Assembly: GCA_040766105.1 (NCBI GenBank)
Contig: JAXGRD010000002.1
Span: 248,001-312,000, forward strand
Direction: 5' to 3'
DNA from: JAXGRD01 sp040766105
GTDB lineage: Bacteria > Bacillota > Clostridia > Peptostreptococcales > Anaerovoracaceae
Length of the DNA stretch: 64,000 nt
In this document: positions 15,887-24,965 of the stretch, one piece after another
Layout of the letters: each line of letters starts with the position of its first letter
Position numbering within the stretch: the first letter of the stretch is position 1
The notes under the pieces: generated by a model
What the model was told of the DNA's origin: nothing
What the model saw: the letters and a program-made list of their open reading frames with translations, nothing else
The model's database searches: none
Program-made: the position numbers and the translations under genes

Positions 15887-16447
15887 TTATTTAGATCTGC
15901 CCAGATAATCACCGCTTCTGGTATCGATTTGAATGACTTCACCTTCTTCAATAAAGATGGGGACCTGTATGACTGCGCCTGTTTCAACGGTTGCCGCCTT
16001 TGTCACATTGGTGGCCGTGTCTCCCTTAACGCCGGGCTCTGTTTCAACCACCTTTAAGTCTACAAAGTTGGGTGCTTCCACAAGGAAGGGTGCATTGTTG
16101 TAGAACTTAATGGTCGCCTCATCGTTTTCCCTCAGGTACTTCATGGCATCCTCCACCATCTCTTGGCTGATGGGAATCTGTTCGTAGGTTTCCTCGTCCA
16201 TGAAATAGAATAATTCACCGTCGGAATATAGATACTGCATGGTCTTTGTTTCAATGAGAGCCTTGGGGAACTTGTCATTGGGGTTGAATGCTTCTTCCCT
16301 GGTTGCCCCGGTCAAAATATTTCTATATTTGGTTCTGACAAATGCAGCACCCTTTCCCGGTTTCACATGCTGAAAATCCAGCACTACATGGGGCTCTCCG
16401 TTTATTTGGAAGGTTATACCTTTTCTAAAATCTCCTGCATATATCAT
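15887..16447 (-). CDS. efp: Translation elongation factor P
   Basis: A 186-residue EF-P, standard length, which relieves ribosome stalling at polyproline stretches. Three beta-barrel domains are visible: KOW-like N-domain with the modified-lysine loop HVKPGKGAAFVRTK (Lys32), the central domain, and the C-terminal domain ending TRSGDYLGRSK. The loop carries lysine, so 5-aminopentanol- or lysine-type modification is possible; the modifying enzymes are not in this window. It follows the M24 peptidase by 18 bases, a frequent pairing in Firmicutes, and ends the long operon. Confidence 0.97.
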   Translation of the reverse strand: MIYAGDFRKGITFQINGEPHVVLDFQHVKPGKGAAFVRTKYRNILTGATREEAFNPNDKFPKALIETKTMQYLYSDGELFYFMDEETYEQIPISQEMVEDAMKYLRENDEATIKFYNNAPFLVEAPNFVDLKVVETEPGVKGDTATNVTKAATVETGAVIQVPIFIEEGEVIQIDTRSGDYLGRSK

Positions 16448-16465
16448 TTGCTCTCTCCATTCGTA

Positions 16466-17161
16466 CTATAATATTATCAATTTCTTAGTGGATTTTACGG
16501 TGCTAATTATACCAAATTTTGTTACGATTGCCAAGTCCTCTATACGGACGCCGAACTTGCCCGGTATATAAATTCCCGGCTCCACGGTTACCGCCATATT
16601 TTCATCTAAAATTTCCTCACTTTTGGCATTGAGAGTAGGTGGCTCGTGAACCAAAGTTCCTACACCGTGTCCGGTTCCGTGAATGTAGTACTCTCCGTAC
16701 CCTTCCTCGCGGATAATATCCCTTGCCACCTTATCAACGTGGGCACAGGCAACACCTGCACATACCGCATTTAAGGCTGCCTCTTGGGCGCGAAGCACTA
16801 CATCGTAAACCTTTTGTTGCTCCTCCGTAACCTCACCCATGGCGACGGTTCTGGTCATATCGCCGCAATATCCGTCCACCATGGTTCCGTAGTCCATGGT
16901 AACGAAATCGCCGTGGGCAATCACCTTGTCCGTAGGCTCTCCGTGGGGAAGATTGCTTCGTTCGCCGCTGACACAAATGGTGGGGAAAGATAAACCCTTT
17001 CCTCCCAGCTTTGCCAATGTCTTTTCGATTTCCTCGGCAACCTGCAACTCCGTCATTCCAACCTTCACAAAGTCCAGCATGTGCTCAAAGCAAAGGTCTC
17101 CCATGGCGGATGCCTTCATAATTTTCAATAACTCTTCCGGCTTCTTAACCATCAATTCCAA
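16466..17161 (-). CDS. M24 metallopeptidase (Xaa-Pro aminopeptidase-like, short form)
   Basis: A 231-residue pita-bread peptidase corresponding to only the C-terminal catalytic domain of YqhT/PepQ-type proline peptidases (normally ~355 residues). Metal ligands are recognisable in VTMDYGTMVDGYCGDMTRT (two Asp), HGTGHGVG (His), VEPGIY (Glu) and RIEDLA (Glu). The N-terminal creatinase domain is absent: the protein begins at KKPEELLKIMKAS, where the catalytic domain starts in relatives. The TTG at 17161 has AGGAG six bases upstream and lies within the end of ylbF. The neighbouring efp argues for the proline-peptidase branch over methionine aminopeptidase. Confidence 0.85.
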   Translation of the reverse strand: MELMVKKPEELLKIMKASAMGDLCFEHMLDFVKVGMTELQVAEEIEKTLAKLGGKGLSFPTICVSGERSNLPHGEPTDKVIAHGDFVTMDYGTMVDGYCGDMTRTVAMGEVTEEQQKVYDVVLRAQEAALNAVCAGVACAHVDKVARDIIREEGYGEYYIHGTGHGVGTLVHEPPTLNAKSEEILDENMAVTVEPGIYIPGKFGVRIEDLAIVTKFGIISTVKSTKKLIIL

Positions 17162-17477
17162 TCACTTCTCCTAAAATCTTATATACATCCTGCATCATCA
17201 TGGAAAACCGCATCTCGCACTGCAAGTACTCCGACGCAAGGGGATCCTTTGCAATGATGGCATACAGATTCTGTATGTTCTGCATCATGTCTTCCTGGAT
17301 TTCCTCACCCATCATCTGCTTGGCCTGTACCGCCATTTGCTTGGCCTGAAAATCCTTGAGCATATCATTCAGTTCGCTTCGCTCCGCTACTTTTGCCTTT
17401 ACTGCCGCATACTGTTTGTACTCCTCCGATTCACGAATGGCTCTTTCCAAATTGTGCGCTTCATCATAAACATTCAT
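17145..17477 (-). CDS. YlbF/YmcA (Ric) family protein
   Basis: A 110-residue, mostly helical protein of the YlbF/YmcA family. It opens with VYDEAHNLERAIRESEEYKQY and continues with a glutamine-rich amphipathic region (DFQAKQMAVQAKQMMGEEI) typical of the group. In Bacillus the family (RicA/RicF) forms a complex that modulates RNase Y and mRNA maturation. Its place directly after the RNase J gene fits an RNA-decay role. I chose the ATG at 17477 with GGATAGGTGA upstream over a GTG three codons earlier. Confidence 0.82.
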   Translation of the reverse strand: MNVYDEAHNLERAIRESEEYKQYAAVKAKVAERSELNDMLKDFQAKQMAVQAKQMMGEEIQEDMMQNIQNLYAIIAKDPLASEYLQCEMRFSMMMQDVYKILGEVIGIDG

Positions 17478-17497
17478 TGTAATCACCTATCCCTTTC

Positions 17498-19189
17498 TCA
17501 TACTTCCATAAATATCGGCAAGATTACCGGATTTCTCTGGGTCTTGCTATATAAGAATCTGCGAAGATCGTCCCTAAGGGCGGCCTTCATATTGTTCCAA
17601 TCAGTATTACCGTCCGCCTCACATCGCTCTAATGCACTCTCTGCAATCATGGTGGCTTGGTCCATTAAATCCTCGTTTTCTCGTACATAGACGAATCCTC
17701 GGGTAATCAAGTTGGGACCGGATACCACCTTTCGACTGACATGATCGATGGAAGCCACCACTATAATTAGTCCCGACTCGGAAAGAAGTCTTCTGTCCCT
17801 GAGAACGATATTTCCAACATCTCCCACACCCAGGCCGTCCACCATGACACCTTCCGTCTGGGTAATGCCGTGGTGGTATTTCACCGTGTTCTTTGTGAGG
17901 AAGAGTCCGTCGCCGTTTTCCAGTAGGAAGATGTTGTTCCCTTCCACTCCCATATCTCGCGCAATGTCTGCATGGGCTTTCAAATGTCTGTACTCCCCGT
18001 GAACCGGCATAAAATTCTTTGGTTTGATGAGGGAGAAGATTAGTTTTAACTCTTCTTCCGCCGCATGGCCCGACACATGGGTATCTGCAATGTCCGAGTA
18101 GATTACTTCCGCTCCCTTTTCAAAGAGCTTGTTCACCACGTTGGACACCAGCTTTTCATTTCCCGGTATCGCCGTTGAGGACAGTACGATCTGATCCCCT
18201 CGCTTGATTTGAATCGCCTTATGCTCGGAGCGGGCCATTCGGCTCAGTGCACTCATGGGCTCTCCTTGGCTCCCCGTGGTGATAATGACCAATTCCTTGT
18301 CGGGAATCTTCCTGGTGCGGTTCACGTCCAGCAGGACGCCGTCGGGAACCTTCAAGTAGCCCAGTTCCTGAGCCAGAGAAACCACATTGAGCATGCTCCG
18401 CCCGGAGACCGCTACCTTTCGCTTAAACTGTACCGCATGGTCCACGATCTTTTGGATACGATGGACGTTGGAGGAAAAGGTGGCGATGATGATTCTGGAT
18501 TCCGAGTTGCGGAATATGTTTTCCAGCGCCTGTCCGACCAACTTCTCCGATTTGGTGTAGCCCTTTCGTGTGGCATTGGTGCTGTCGGACATCATGAGAA
18601 GAACGCCCTTCTTTCCAATTTCCGCCAATTTCGCCAAATCGATGGGTTCACCGTCCACTGGTGTATAGTCAATCTTAAAGTCTCCGGTATGGAAGACTCT
18701 TCCCACCGGTGTCTCAATACAGTAGCATACGGCGTCGGCAATGGAGTGGGTTACCCTTATGGCTTCCACCGTAAACTTGCCGGCTTTGATTCTGCTCCCC
18801 GGCTCAATTTTATTCAACTTTCCCTTCAACCCATGTTCTTCCAACTTGTTTTTCAGCAAGCCTAAGGGAAGGGCCGTCCCGTATATGGGAACATTCATGT
18901 GCTTTGCCAGATAAGGGATGGCACCGATATGGTCTTCGTGACCATGGGTAATAAACAAGCCCTTAATCTTGCTTGCATTTTCTTTGAGATAGGTAAAATC
19001 AGGAATAACTACATCAATCCCATACATTTCGTCCGTGGGGAAGGCGATGCCGCAATCTATGAGAATCATTTCATTCTCATACTCCAGAACTGTCAGGTTT
19101 TTTCCGATCTCCTGCAGTCCTCCCAAGGGAATCACCTTTAACGTATTTCTTCCGTCCTTACTCGATCTGCTTCTTTTGTTTGTGTTCAT
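17498..19189 (-). CDS. rnjA: Ribonuclease J
   Basis: Metallo-beta-lactamase/beta-CASP ribonuclease of 563 residues with 5'-3' exonuclease and endonuclease activities in mRNA decay. The zinc-binding motif FITHGHEDHIGAIPYL is near residues 77-92. ILIDCGIAFP and FHTGDFKID are further metal motifs, and MPVHGEYRHL belongs to the beta-CASP region. The N-terminus carries a short basic extension (TNKRSRSSKDGR). It is followed after 20 bases by ylbF and lies in the long secDF-efp operon. J1 versus J2 cannot be decided from one copy. Confidence 0.95.
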   Translation of the reverse strand: MNTNKRSRSSKDGRNTLKVIPLGGLQEIGKNLTVLEYENEMILIDCGIAFPTDEMYGIDVVIPDFTYLKENASKIKGLFITHGHEDHIGAIPYLAKHMNVPIYGTALPLGLLKNKLEEHGLKGKLNKIEPGSRIKAGKFTVEAIRVTHSIADAVCYCIETPVGRVFHTGDFKIDYTPVDGEPIDLAKLAEIGKKGVLLMMSDSTNATRKGYTKSEKLVGQALENIFRNSESRIIIATFSSNVHRIQKIVDHAVQFKRKVAVSGRSMLNVVSLAQELGYLKVPDGVLLDVNRTRKIPDKELVIITTGSQGEPMSALSRMARSEHKAIQIKRGDQIVLSSTAIPGNEKLVSNVVNKLFEKGAEVIYSDIADTHVSGHAAEEELKLIFSLIKPKNFMPVHGEYRHLKAHADIARDMGVEGNNIFLLENGDGLFLTKNTVKYHHGITQTEGVMVDGLGVGDVGNIVLRDRRLLSESGLIIVVASIDHVSRKVVSGPNLITRGFVYVRENEDLMDQATMIAESALERCEADGNTDWNNMKAALRDDLRRFLYSKTQRNPVILPIFMEV

Positions 19190-19212
19190 AAACCGTCCTT
19201 TTCAATGGAACA

Positions 19213-21681
19213 CTATTTCACAACAATGTTGACCAGCTTGTTGGGTACGGCGATTACTTTTACTACGTTCTTATCTCCGACCAAAGCCACAACACTATCT
19301 TGTTCCATAGCTGTCCTTTCTAATTCGTCCTTGCTCAGACCGGTGGCAACATGCAACTTATCCTTGACCTTGCCGTTGATCTGCACAACAATTTCTACGG
19401 TGTCCTTCATTAGGGCACCTTCATCATATTTCGGCCATGCCTCATTGTAGACCGAAGTTTCTCTCCCAATGCTTTGCCACATTTCCTCACAGATATGAGG
19501 TGTAAAGGGAGACAAGATGAGAATCAATTTTTCAATGACGCCTCTAAAGAAGGCTTCGTTAACCTCTCCCACCTTGTATTTATACATAGCGTTGACCAAT
19601 TCCATGGCGGCACTGATGGCAGTGTTGAAATTGAACCTGTCACCGATATCGCCGGTGGCCTTTTTGATGGTGGTATGAAGAACATACTGCAGCTCTTCGT
19701 CCGCCTTATTCTTCGTTTGATCTGTGGACGTGCCACTTCCGTAGGCTTCCACAAAATCATAGACCATTCGATAAACTCGATTGAGGAATCGATAGCACCC
19801 TTCTACACCTTGATCCGACCAGTCCAACTCCCTGTCGGGGGGCGCCGCAAATAAGATGAAGAGACGCGCCGTATCGGCTCCATATCTTCCTATGATTTCC
19901 GCAGGGCTCACCACATTTCCCGCAGATTTGCTCATCTTGGACCCATCCTTTAGAACCATTCCCTGGGTCAACAGGTTCTTGAAGGGTTCCTCCGTGCTCA
20001 CATAGCCCAAATCATACAATGCCATCTGGAAGAATCGCGCATACATCAAATGCAGGATGGCATGTTCCACACCACCGATGTACTGGTCCACGTTCATCCA
20101 ATATTTCACTTTATCATATGCAAAGGCTTCCTTATCATTTTTGGCATCGCAATACCGCAGGAAGTACCAAGAGGAATCCAAGAAGGTATCCATGGTATCC
20201 AATTCTCTTTTCCCCATTTTGCCACACTTGGGGCAGGGAGCTTGGGTGAAAGTCTTGCTGGTCGCTAAGGGAGACTCTCCCTTGCCGGTAAACTCTACGT
20301 CCTTAGGGAGAAGAACGGGAAGATTCTCTTCCTTTTCGGGAACCCAGCCACAGTCCTCACAGTAAATCATGGGAATCGGTGTCCCCCAATATCGCTGTCT
20401 GGAAATGAGCCAATCTCTCAACCTATAATTGGTCGTGCGATGTCCAAATCCCTTTTCTTCCATGTATTGGATAATCTTATCCATGGCTTCCCGATTGTGC
20501 ATGCCGTTAAAGGAGCCGGAGTTAATCATCTTTCCGTCGGCATCAAATGCTTCCTTCAGGTCGTTTACATCGATCTCCGGGTCGTCACTGTCCAAAACGG
20601 GAATGATGTCACAGTTGAATTTTTTTGCAAAATCAAAGTCTCTCTGATCGTGGGCCGGAACAGCCATAATTGCCCCGGTTCCGTAACCCATGAGTACATA
20701 GTCGGAAATGAATATGGGAATCTTCTTGTCGTTAAGGGGATTAACGGCATATCTGCCGATAAATACCCCTGTCTTTTCACTGGCCGTGGACGTTCTCTCA
20801 ATGTCGCTCATATGCTTGACCTGATCCACATATTCCATGGCAGCGCTTTCTTCTTCTCTGCCGGCCACCAGTTCCTTCAAATAGGGGTGTTCCGGTGATA
20901 GGACCATGTAGGTGGCTCCAAACAGGGTATCGGCCCTGGTTGTGAATACATCCAATCCCTTGTCAAAGCCCTCAATCTCAAATCGAATTTCCGCACCGTA
21001 ACTCTTCCCAATCCAGTTTTTCTGCATGGTCTTTACTTTGTCCGGCCAGCCGGTAAGCTGATCCAAGTTGTCCAAAAGGCGGTCCGCGTAATCGGTTATT
21101 TTAAAGTACCACTGGGACAGGTTCTTTTTGGTTACGCCCGTGTCACACCGCTCACATCCGCCGTCCACTACTTGTTCATTGGCCAGAACGGTCTGACAGC
21201 TGGGACACCAATTCACCGGGTTGTCCTTCTTGTAGGCCAGTCCCTTGTTATAGAATTGGATGAAAATCCACTGCATCCATCGGTAGTATTCAGGATCACA
21301 GGTGGCTAGATTTCTGTCCCAGTCGTAGGAAAGACCCATCTCCTTGAACTGGCGCGTCATTTCGTCCATATTGCTGTAGGTCCACTTGGCAGGCTCTACA
21401 TTATTCTTAATGGCTGCATTTTCTGCCGGCAGACCAAAGGCATCGTACCCCATGGGATGGAGCACGTTGAAGCCGCTCATTTTCTTAAACCGTGCCACCA
21501 CATCTCCGATGGAGTAGTTTCGTACATGTCCCATGTGTAGCTTTCCGGAAGGATAGGGAAACATCTCCAGAACATAGTATTTTTCTTTGTCCGGATTTTC
21601 ATCTACCTTAAAAGCCTTGTTGTCTTCCCATATCTTCTGCCACTTGGATTCTATTTCGCTAAAGTTGTATTTTTCCTTCAT
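19213..21681 (-). CDS. leuS: Leucyl-tRNA synthetase
   Basis: Class I synthetase of 822 residues. The HIGH-type motif PSGKLHMGHVRNY is near residues 45-57 and the KMSKS motif (DGSKMSKSAGN) is in the C-terminal part. Between them lies the CP1 editing domain (TSTASEKTGVFIGRYA and YGTGAIMAVPAHDQRD, the latter holding the editing site aspartate). Zinc-type cysteines are visible (NWCPSCQTVL, GCERCDTG). No T-box leader precedes it: the gap to rsfS is only 11 bases, so it depends on the operon promoter. Confidence 0.97.
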   Translation of the reverse strand: MKEKYNFSEIESKWQKIWEDNKAFKVDENPDKEKYYVLEMFPYPSGKLHMGHVRNYSIGDVVARFKKMSGFNVLHPMGYDAFGLPAENAAIKNNVEPAKWTYSNMDEMTRQFKEMGLSYDWDRNLATCDPEYYRWMQWIFIQFYNKGLAYKKDNPVNWCPSCQTVLANEQVVDGGCERCDTGVTKKNLSQWYFKITDYADRLLDNLDQLTGWPDKVKTMQKNWIGKSYGAEIRFEIEGFDKGLDVFTTRADTLFGATYMVLSPEHPYLKELVAGREEESAAMEYVDQVKHMSDIERTSTASEKTGVFIGRYAVNPLNDKKIPIFISDYVLMGYGTGAIMAVPAHDQRDFDFAKKFNCDIIPVLDSDDPEIDVNDLKEAFDADGKMINSGSFNGMHNREAMDKIIQYMEEKGFGHRTTNYRLRDWLISRQRYWGTPIPMIYCEDCGWVPEKEENLPVLLPKDVEFTGKGESPLATSKTFTQAPCPKCGKMGKRELDTMDTFLDSSWYFLRYCDAKNDKEAFAYDKVKYWMNVDQYIGGVEHAILHLMYARFFQMALYDLGYVSTEEPFKNLLTQGMVLKDGSKMSKSAGNVVSPAEIIGRYGADTARLFILFAAPPDRELDWSDQGVEGCYRFLNRVYRMVYDFVEAYGSGTSTDQTKNKADEELQYVLHTTIKKATGDIGDRFNFNTAISAAMELVNAMYKYKVGEVNEAFFRGVIEKLILILSPFTPHICEEMWQSIGRETSVYNEAWPKYDEGALMKDTVEIVVQINGKVKDKLHVATGLSKDELERTAMEQDSVVALVGDKNVVKVIAVPNKLVNIVVK

Positions 21682-21692
21682 TTCTTTGTTCC

Positions 21693-22040
21693 TTACTCTT
21701 CTTCCAAGGGCAAATTTTCACAGTCTACCCAAACTTTCTCAATGTTATATCTCTCACGCATTTCTCTGGTCAGCACGTTGACGATGATATCACCGTAGTC
21801 CATGAGGATCCACCCGGATTCCCTTGTCCCTTCAATGCTCTTGACCACAAAGCCTTCTTCCGCCAGTGCGTCTTCCACATCATCTGCCAAGGCACCGATT
21901 TGTCTTTCGCTTCCTGCGGAAGCTAAAATGAAATAATCGGCAAAGGATGATTTCTCCCCAATATCGATGATGAGGATATCTTCTCCCTTCTTGTTGTCTA
22001 GCACACCCGCTGCTCTTCTTGCCAGTTCTTTACTATTCAT
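21693..22040 (-). CDS. rsfS: Ribosomal silencing factor RsfS
   Basis: A 115-residue RsfS/Iojap protein that binds uL14 and blocks subunit joining in nutrient-poor conditions. Characteristic segments are IIDIGEKSSFADYFILASAGSE and ESGWILMDYGDIIVNVL. The start at 22040 is preceded by AAGGAG at 7 bases; an in-frame ATG 18 codons earlier would overlap yqeK more and has no such site. The yqeK-rsfS order following nadD is the standard Firmicute arrangement. Confidence 0.94.
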   Translation of the reverse strand: MNSKELARRAAGVLDNKKGEDILIIDIGEKSSFADYFILASAGSERQIGALADDVEDALAEEGFVVKSIEGTRESGWILMDYGDIIVNVLTREMRERYNIEKVWVDCENLPLEEE

Positions 22041-22602
22041 GTATTTTCTCCTTTTTTGCGAGCCATTCTCTCGCTTCCAACGTATCTTTATCAAGAAAGA
22101 CCTTACGATCTTTTACATACGAGATTGTTCGATCCAAACTGTAAAGGATGGCCTTATCAATATCCTTCTTTGCCAGCTTTCTCAATTCTTCCACCCCTTG
22201 GTAGTCCCTTCCCGGCTCCATGCTGTCTGCAAGAAAGATGATTTTTTCCAAGAGGGACATTCCGGCTCTTCCCGTGGTGTGATACCGAACGGCATTGAGA
22301 AGATCCTCATCGGTAATCTTGTACTCTCTCATCATTAGTTCCGCTGCAATCTTACCGTGGGATAAGTTTCCGTTGTCCAGATATCTCTTGGGAAGATTGA
22401 ATTTCTTTACATATTTATTTAGCTGCTTCTGGTCCATTCCCCTGCACATATCGTGGTAAAGGGCTACCATTTCAGCCTTCTTTGGATCTTCGCCGTATTT
22501 TTTGGCAAGCTTAACGGCAGTTGCTCTTACGCCTTCTATATGTTTTCTTCTTTTTTCCGAAAGATTATTTTCGATAAATTTATCGATAGAGTTCATGGTC
22601 AT
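22033..22602 (-). CDS. yqeK: HD-domain hydrolase YqeK
   Basis: A 189-residue HD-domain protein of the YqeK family, whose members hydrolyse diadenosine tetraphosphate symmetrically. HD-type metal ligands appear in KRRKHIEGV, ALYHDMCRG and NLSHGKIAA, followed by VRYHTTGRAGMSLLEKIIFLADSMEPGRD, which is split by the family pattern. I chose the ATG at 22602, with GGTGGAGAG upstream; the next Met is two codons later. It overlaps nadD by 23 bases and rsfS by 8. Confidence 0.92.
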   Translation of the reverse strand: MTMNSIDKFIENNLSEKRRKHIEGVRATAVKLAKKYGEDPKKAEMVALYHDMCRGMDQKQLNKYVKKFNLPKRYLDNGNLSHGKIAAELMMREYKITDEDLLNAVRYHTTGRAGMSLLEKIIFLADSMEPGRDYQGVEELRKLAKKDIDKAILYSLDRTISYVKDRKVFLDKDTLEAREWLAKKEKIHE

Positions 22603-23185
22603 AGATATATCTCTCCACCCCTTCGGGAACCAGATCGCCAATTCTATCCCCTGCTGCTATTCTGTTTCTGATTTCCGTAGCGGAAATGTTCAGTCTCTTG
22701 TTGTTGATTACAATCGTCTTTGTTCCGTAGGTGTCCGCATACAGCTTCATACATTCCTGCAACTCTGCACTCTTATACCCCGGCCTCTCGCCGACGATAA
22801 AGGAATTTTCCGTAAGAAGCGCTTCCGCTTCCCTCCAAATCCCCATCTTCATATAGGTGTCCGTGCCGGATATGAAAAATATCTCATGATCCGGGCCTAG
22901 GGCCTTTTTGATTTTTCGCAAGGACAAATATGTATAGGAGAGCCCCTCCATATCCATTTCGATGGTGGACAAGGTCAGACCGTGAAGATATTCCGTCGCC
23001 AATCGTAACATGGCGATCCGATCTTCAGCCGGTGTTACTTCTTCGTGTGCTTTAAAAGGTTGCAGTTTGGCCGGCATAAAAATGACTTCGTCTAAGTTGG
23101 CCTGTTCCATGGCATCTTGAGCGAGGGAGATATGCCCCCTATGAACAGGATCAAAGGTACCCCCCAAAACTCCAATTCTTCTCAT
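22580..23185 (-). CDS. nadD: Nicotinate-nucleotide adenylyltransferase
   Basis: A 201-residue adenylyltransferase that forms deamido-NAD from nicotinate mononucleotide and ATP. The nucleotide-binding motif GVLGGTFDPVHRGH lies at the N-terminus and the ISATEIR motif near residue 170. The start at 23185 (MRRIGVLGG) matches the family; a longer reading frame from 23245 would add 20 unrelated residues that overlap aspS. The Shine-Dalgarno is weak (GGGGG). It lies just after aspS and overlaps yqeK. Confidence 0.95.
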   Translation of the reverse strand: MRRIGVLGGTFDPVHRGHISLAQDAMEQANLDEVIFMPAKLQPFKAHEEVTPAEDRIAMLRLATEYLHGLTLSTIEMDMEGLSYTYLSLRKIKKALGPDHEIFFISGTDTYMKMGIWREAEALLTENSFIVGERPGYKSAELQECMKLYADTYGTKTIVINNKRLNISATEIRNRIAAGDRIGDLVPEGVERYIYDHELYR

Positions 23186-23198
23186 AATAATACCCCCA

Positions 23199-24965
23199 CT
23201 ATTCTTTAATAACGGTAATACCCAGTTCATCCAAGGAAGCCGCATCGGAGACAGACGGCGCTCCGGAAACCATGCATTGCGCTGCTTGGTTCTTTGGGAA
23301 TGCGATGACTTCTCTGATGCTGCTCTGGCCCGAAAGAATCATGACCAATCTGTCCAATCCATAGGCCAAACCACCGTGTGGCGGTGCTCCGTACTTAAAT
23401 GCTTCCACCAAAAATCCAAACTTGGCATCCACTTCTTCCTTGGACAGCCCTAGGACGGCAAACATTCTTTCTTGAAGATCTCTTTCATGGATTCTGATGG
23501 AGCCGCCGCCCAATTCAACACCGTTGAGAATGATGTCATAGGCTCTTGCTCTCACGGCACCGGGGTTGCTTTCCAGAGAGTCCAAATCCGATTCCTTCGG
23601 AGACGTGAAGGGGTGGTGCATCGCCGTATATTGGCCGGTTTCCTCATCCATCTCAAAGAGAGGGAAGTCCACCACCCAAAGAAAGTGATACTCCTCTTCC
23701 GAAACCAAACCCAATTCCTTGGCAATATGATTCCGCAAAAACCCTAGGGCATCATAGGTGACCCGCCTTCGGTCGGATACGATGAGGATTAAGTCCCCTT
23801 CCTTTCCGCCCAATTCGTCCACAACCTCTTGTAACTGTTCTTGGGAAAAGAACTTATTCACAGAGGAGGTGATTTCAGCTCCTGCCTTGATCCAAACCAT
23901 TCCCTTTGCACCGTAGCTGCGAATGGCCTCCGTCAGTTTGTCGATTTTCTTTCTGGTGAAGACTTCGCTGCCTCCGTCGATGCAGATACCACGAATATCT
24001 CCTCCCGCTTCCAGGTTATCGGTAAAGACTTTAAACCCGCAGTCTTCGAAAAGATGATTCAGCTTCTTCAGTTCAAAGCCAAACCGGGTGTCCGGTTTGT
24101 CCGACCCGTATCTCTCCATAGCTTCTTCATAGGTCATTCTGGGGAAGGGCGTCTTCACATGGATTCCCTTTGCTTCCTTCATAACTCTCTTGAGGAAGCC
24201 CTCCTGCATGGCATAGATATCTTCTTCATCCACAAAGGACATTTCCAAGTCAATCTGTGTGAACTCCGGTTGTCTGTCTGCTCGCAAGTCTTCGTCTCGG
24301 AAGCACTTGACGATTTGCATATATCGATCTGTCCCGCCCACCATAAGCAGCTGCTTATATATTTGAGGGGACTGGGGAAGAGCGTAAAACTTGCCTTTCT
24401 GGATTCTGCTGGGAACCAAATAGTCCCTGGCACCTTCCGGCGTAGGCTTGATCAGCATGGGTGTTTCCACCTCTGTAAAGCCGGCTTCGTCAAAATAGTC
24501 TCTGCAAATCTTTGTAATCCTGTGTCGGAATGTGAGGTTCTCCTGCATCTTCTGCTTGCGAAGGTCCAGATACCTGTATTTCAGACGCAGATTATCATCC
24601 ACCTTGTCGTCATCCTTGACATAGATGGGCGGGGTCTCTGCCTTGGCATAGATAACCAGGTCATCGGCGAACACTTCAATATCTCCCGTGGGAATATCGG
24701 GATTGACCGACTGTCGCTCTTTTACAACACCCTTGATGCCCACAACATATTCGCTGCGCAAACCGTCCGCTCTGGCGAAGAGCTCTTCCGGTATCTTATC
24801 TCCGAAGATAACTTGCACGATTCCCGTCTTATCCCTTATATCACAGAATATCAGTCCGCCCAAATTTCTCCGCTTGGCGACCCATCCGTTGAGAACCACC
24901 TTTGCCCCAATATCTCCTGCGGTCAACTTGCCGCACATATGTGTCCGACGAAACACTTCCCCCAT
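23199..24965 (-). CDS. aspS: Aspartyl-tRNA synthetase
   Basis: Class II synthetase of 588 residues with the bacterial arrangement: N-terminal OB-fold anticodon domain (~1-105), catalytic core with motif 2 (VKCFRDEDLRADRQPEFTQ), the bacterial-type GAD insertion (~290-410) and motif 3 near the end (GLAYGLDRLVMIL). The catalytic PTPEGARDYLVPSR segment is clear. The start at 24965 is adjacent to the hisS stop (24966), giving a compact hisS-aspS pair. Confidence 0.97.
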   Translation of the reverse strand: MGEVFRRTHMCGKLTAGDIGAKVVLNGWVAKRRNLGGLIFCDIRDKTGIVQVIFGDKIPEELFARADGLRSEYVVGIKGVVKERQSVNPDIPTGDIEVFADDLVIYAKAETPPIYVKDDDKVDDNLRLKYRYLDLRKQKMQENLTFRHRITKICRDYFDEAGFTEVETPMLIKPTPEGARDYLVPSRIQKGKFYALPQSPQIYKQLLMVGGTDRYMQIVKCFRDEDLRADRQPEFTQIDLEMSFVDEEDIYAMQEGFLKRVMKEAKGIHVKTPFPRMTYEEAMERYGSDKPDTRFGFELKKLNHLFEDCGFKVFTDNLEAGGDIRGICIDGGSEVFTRKKIDKLTEAIRSYGAKGMVWIKAGAEITSSVNKFFSQEQLQEVVDELGGKEGDLILIVSDRRRVTYDALGFLRNHIAKELGLVSEEEYHFLWVVDFPLFEMDEETGQYTAMHHPFTSPKESDLDSLESNPGAVRARAYDIILNGVELGGGSIRIHERDLQERMFAVLGLSKEEVDAKFGFLVEAFKYGAPPHGGLAYGLDRLVMILSGQSSIREVIAFPKNQAAQCMVSGAPSVSDAASLDELGITVIKE

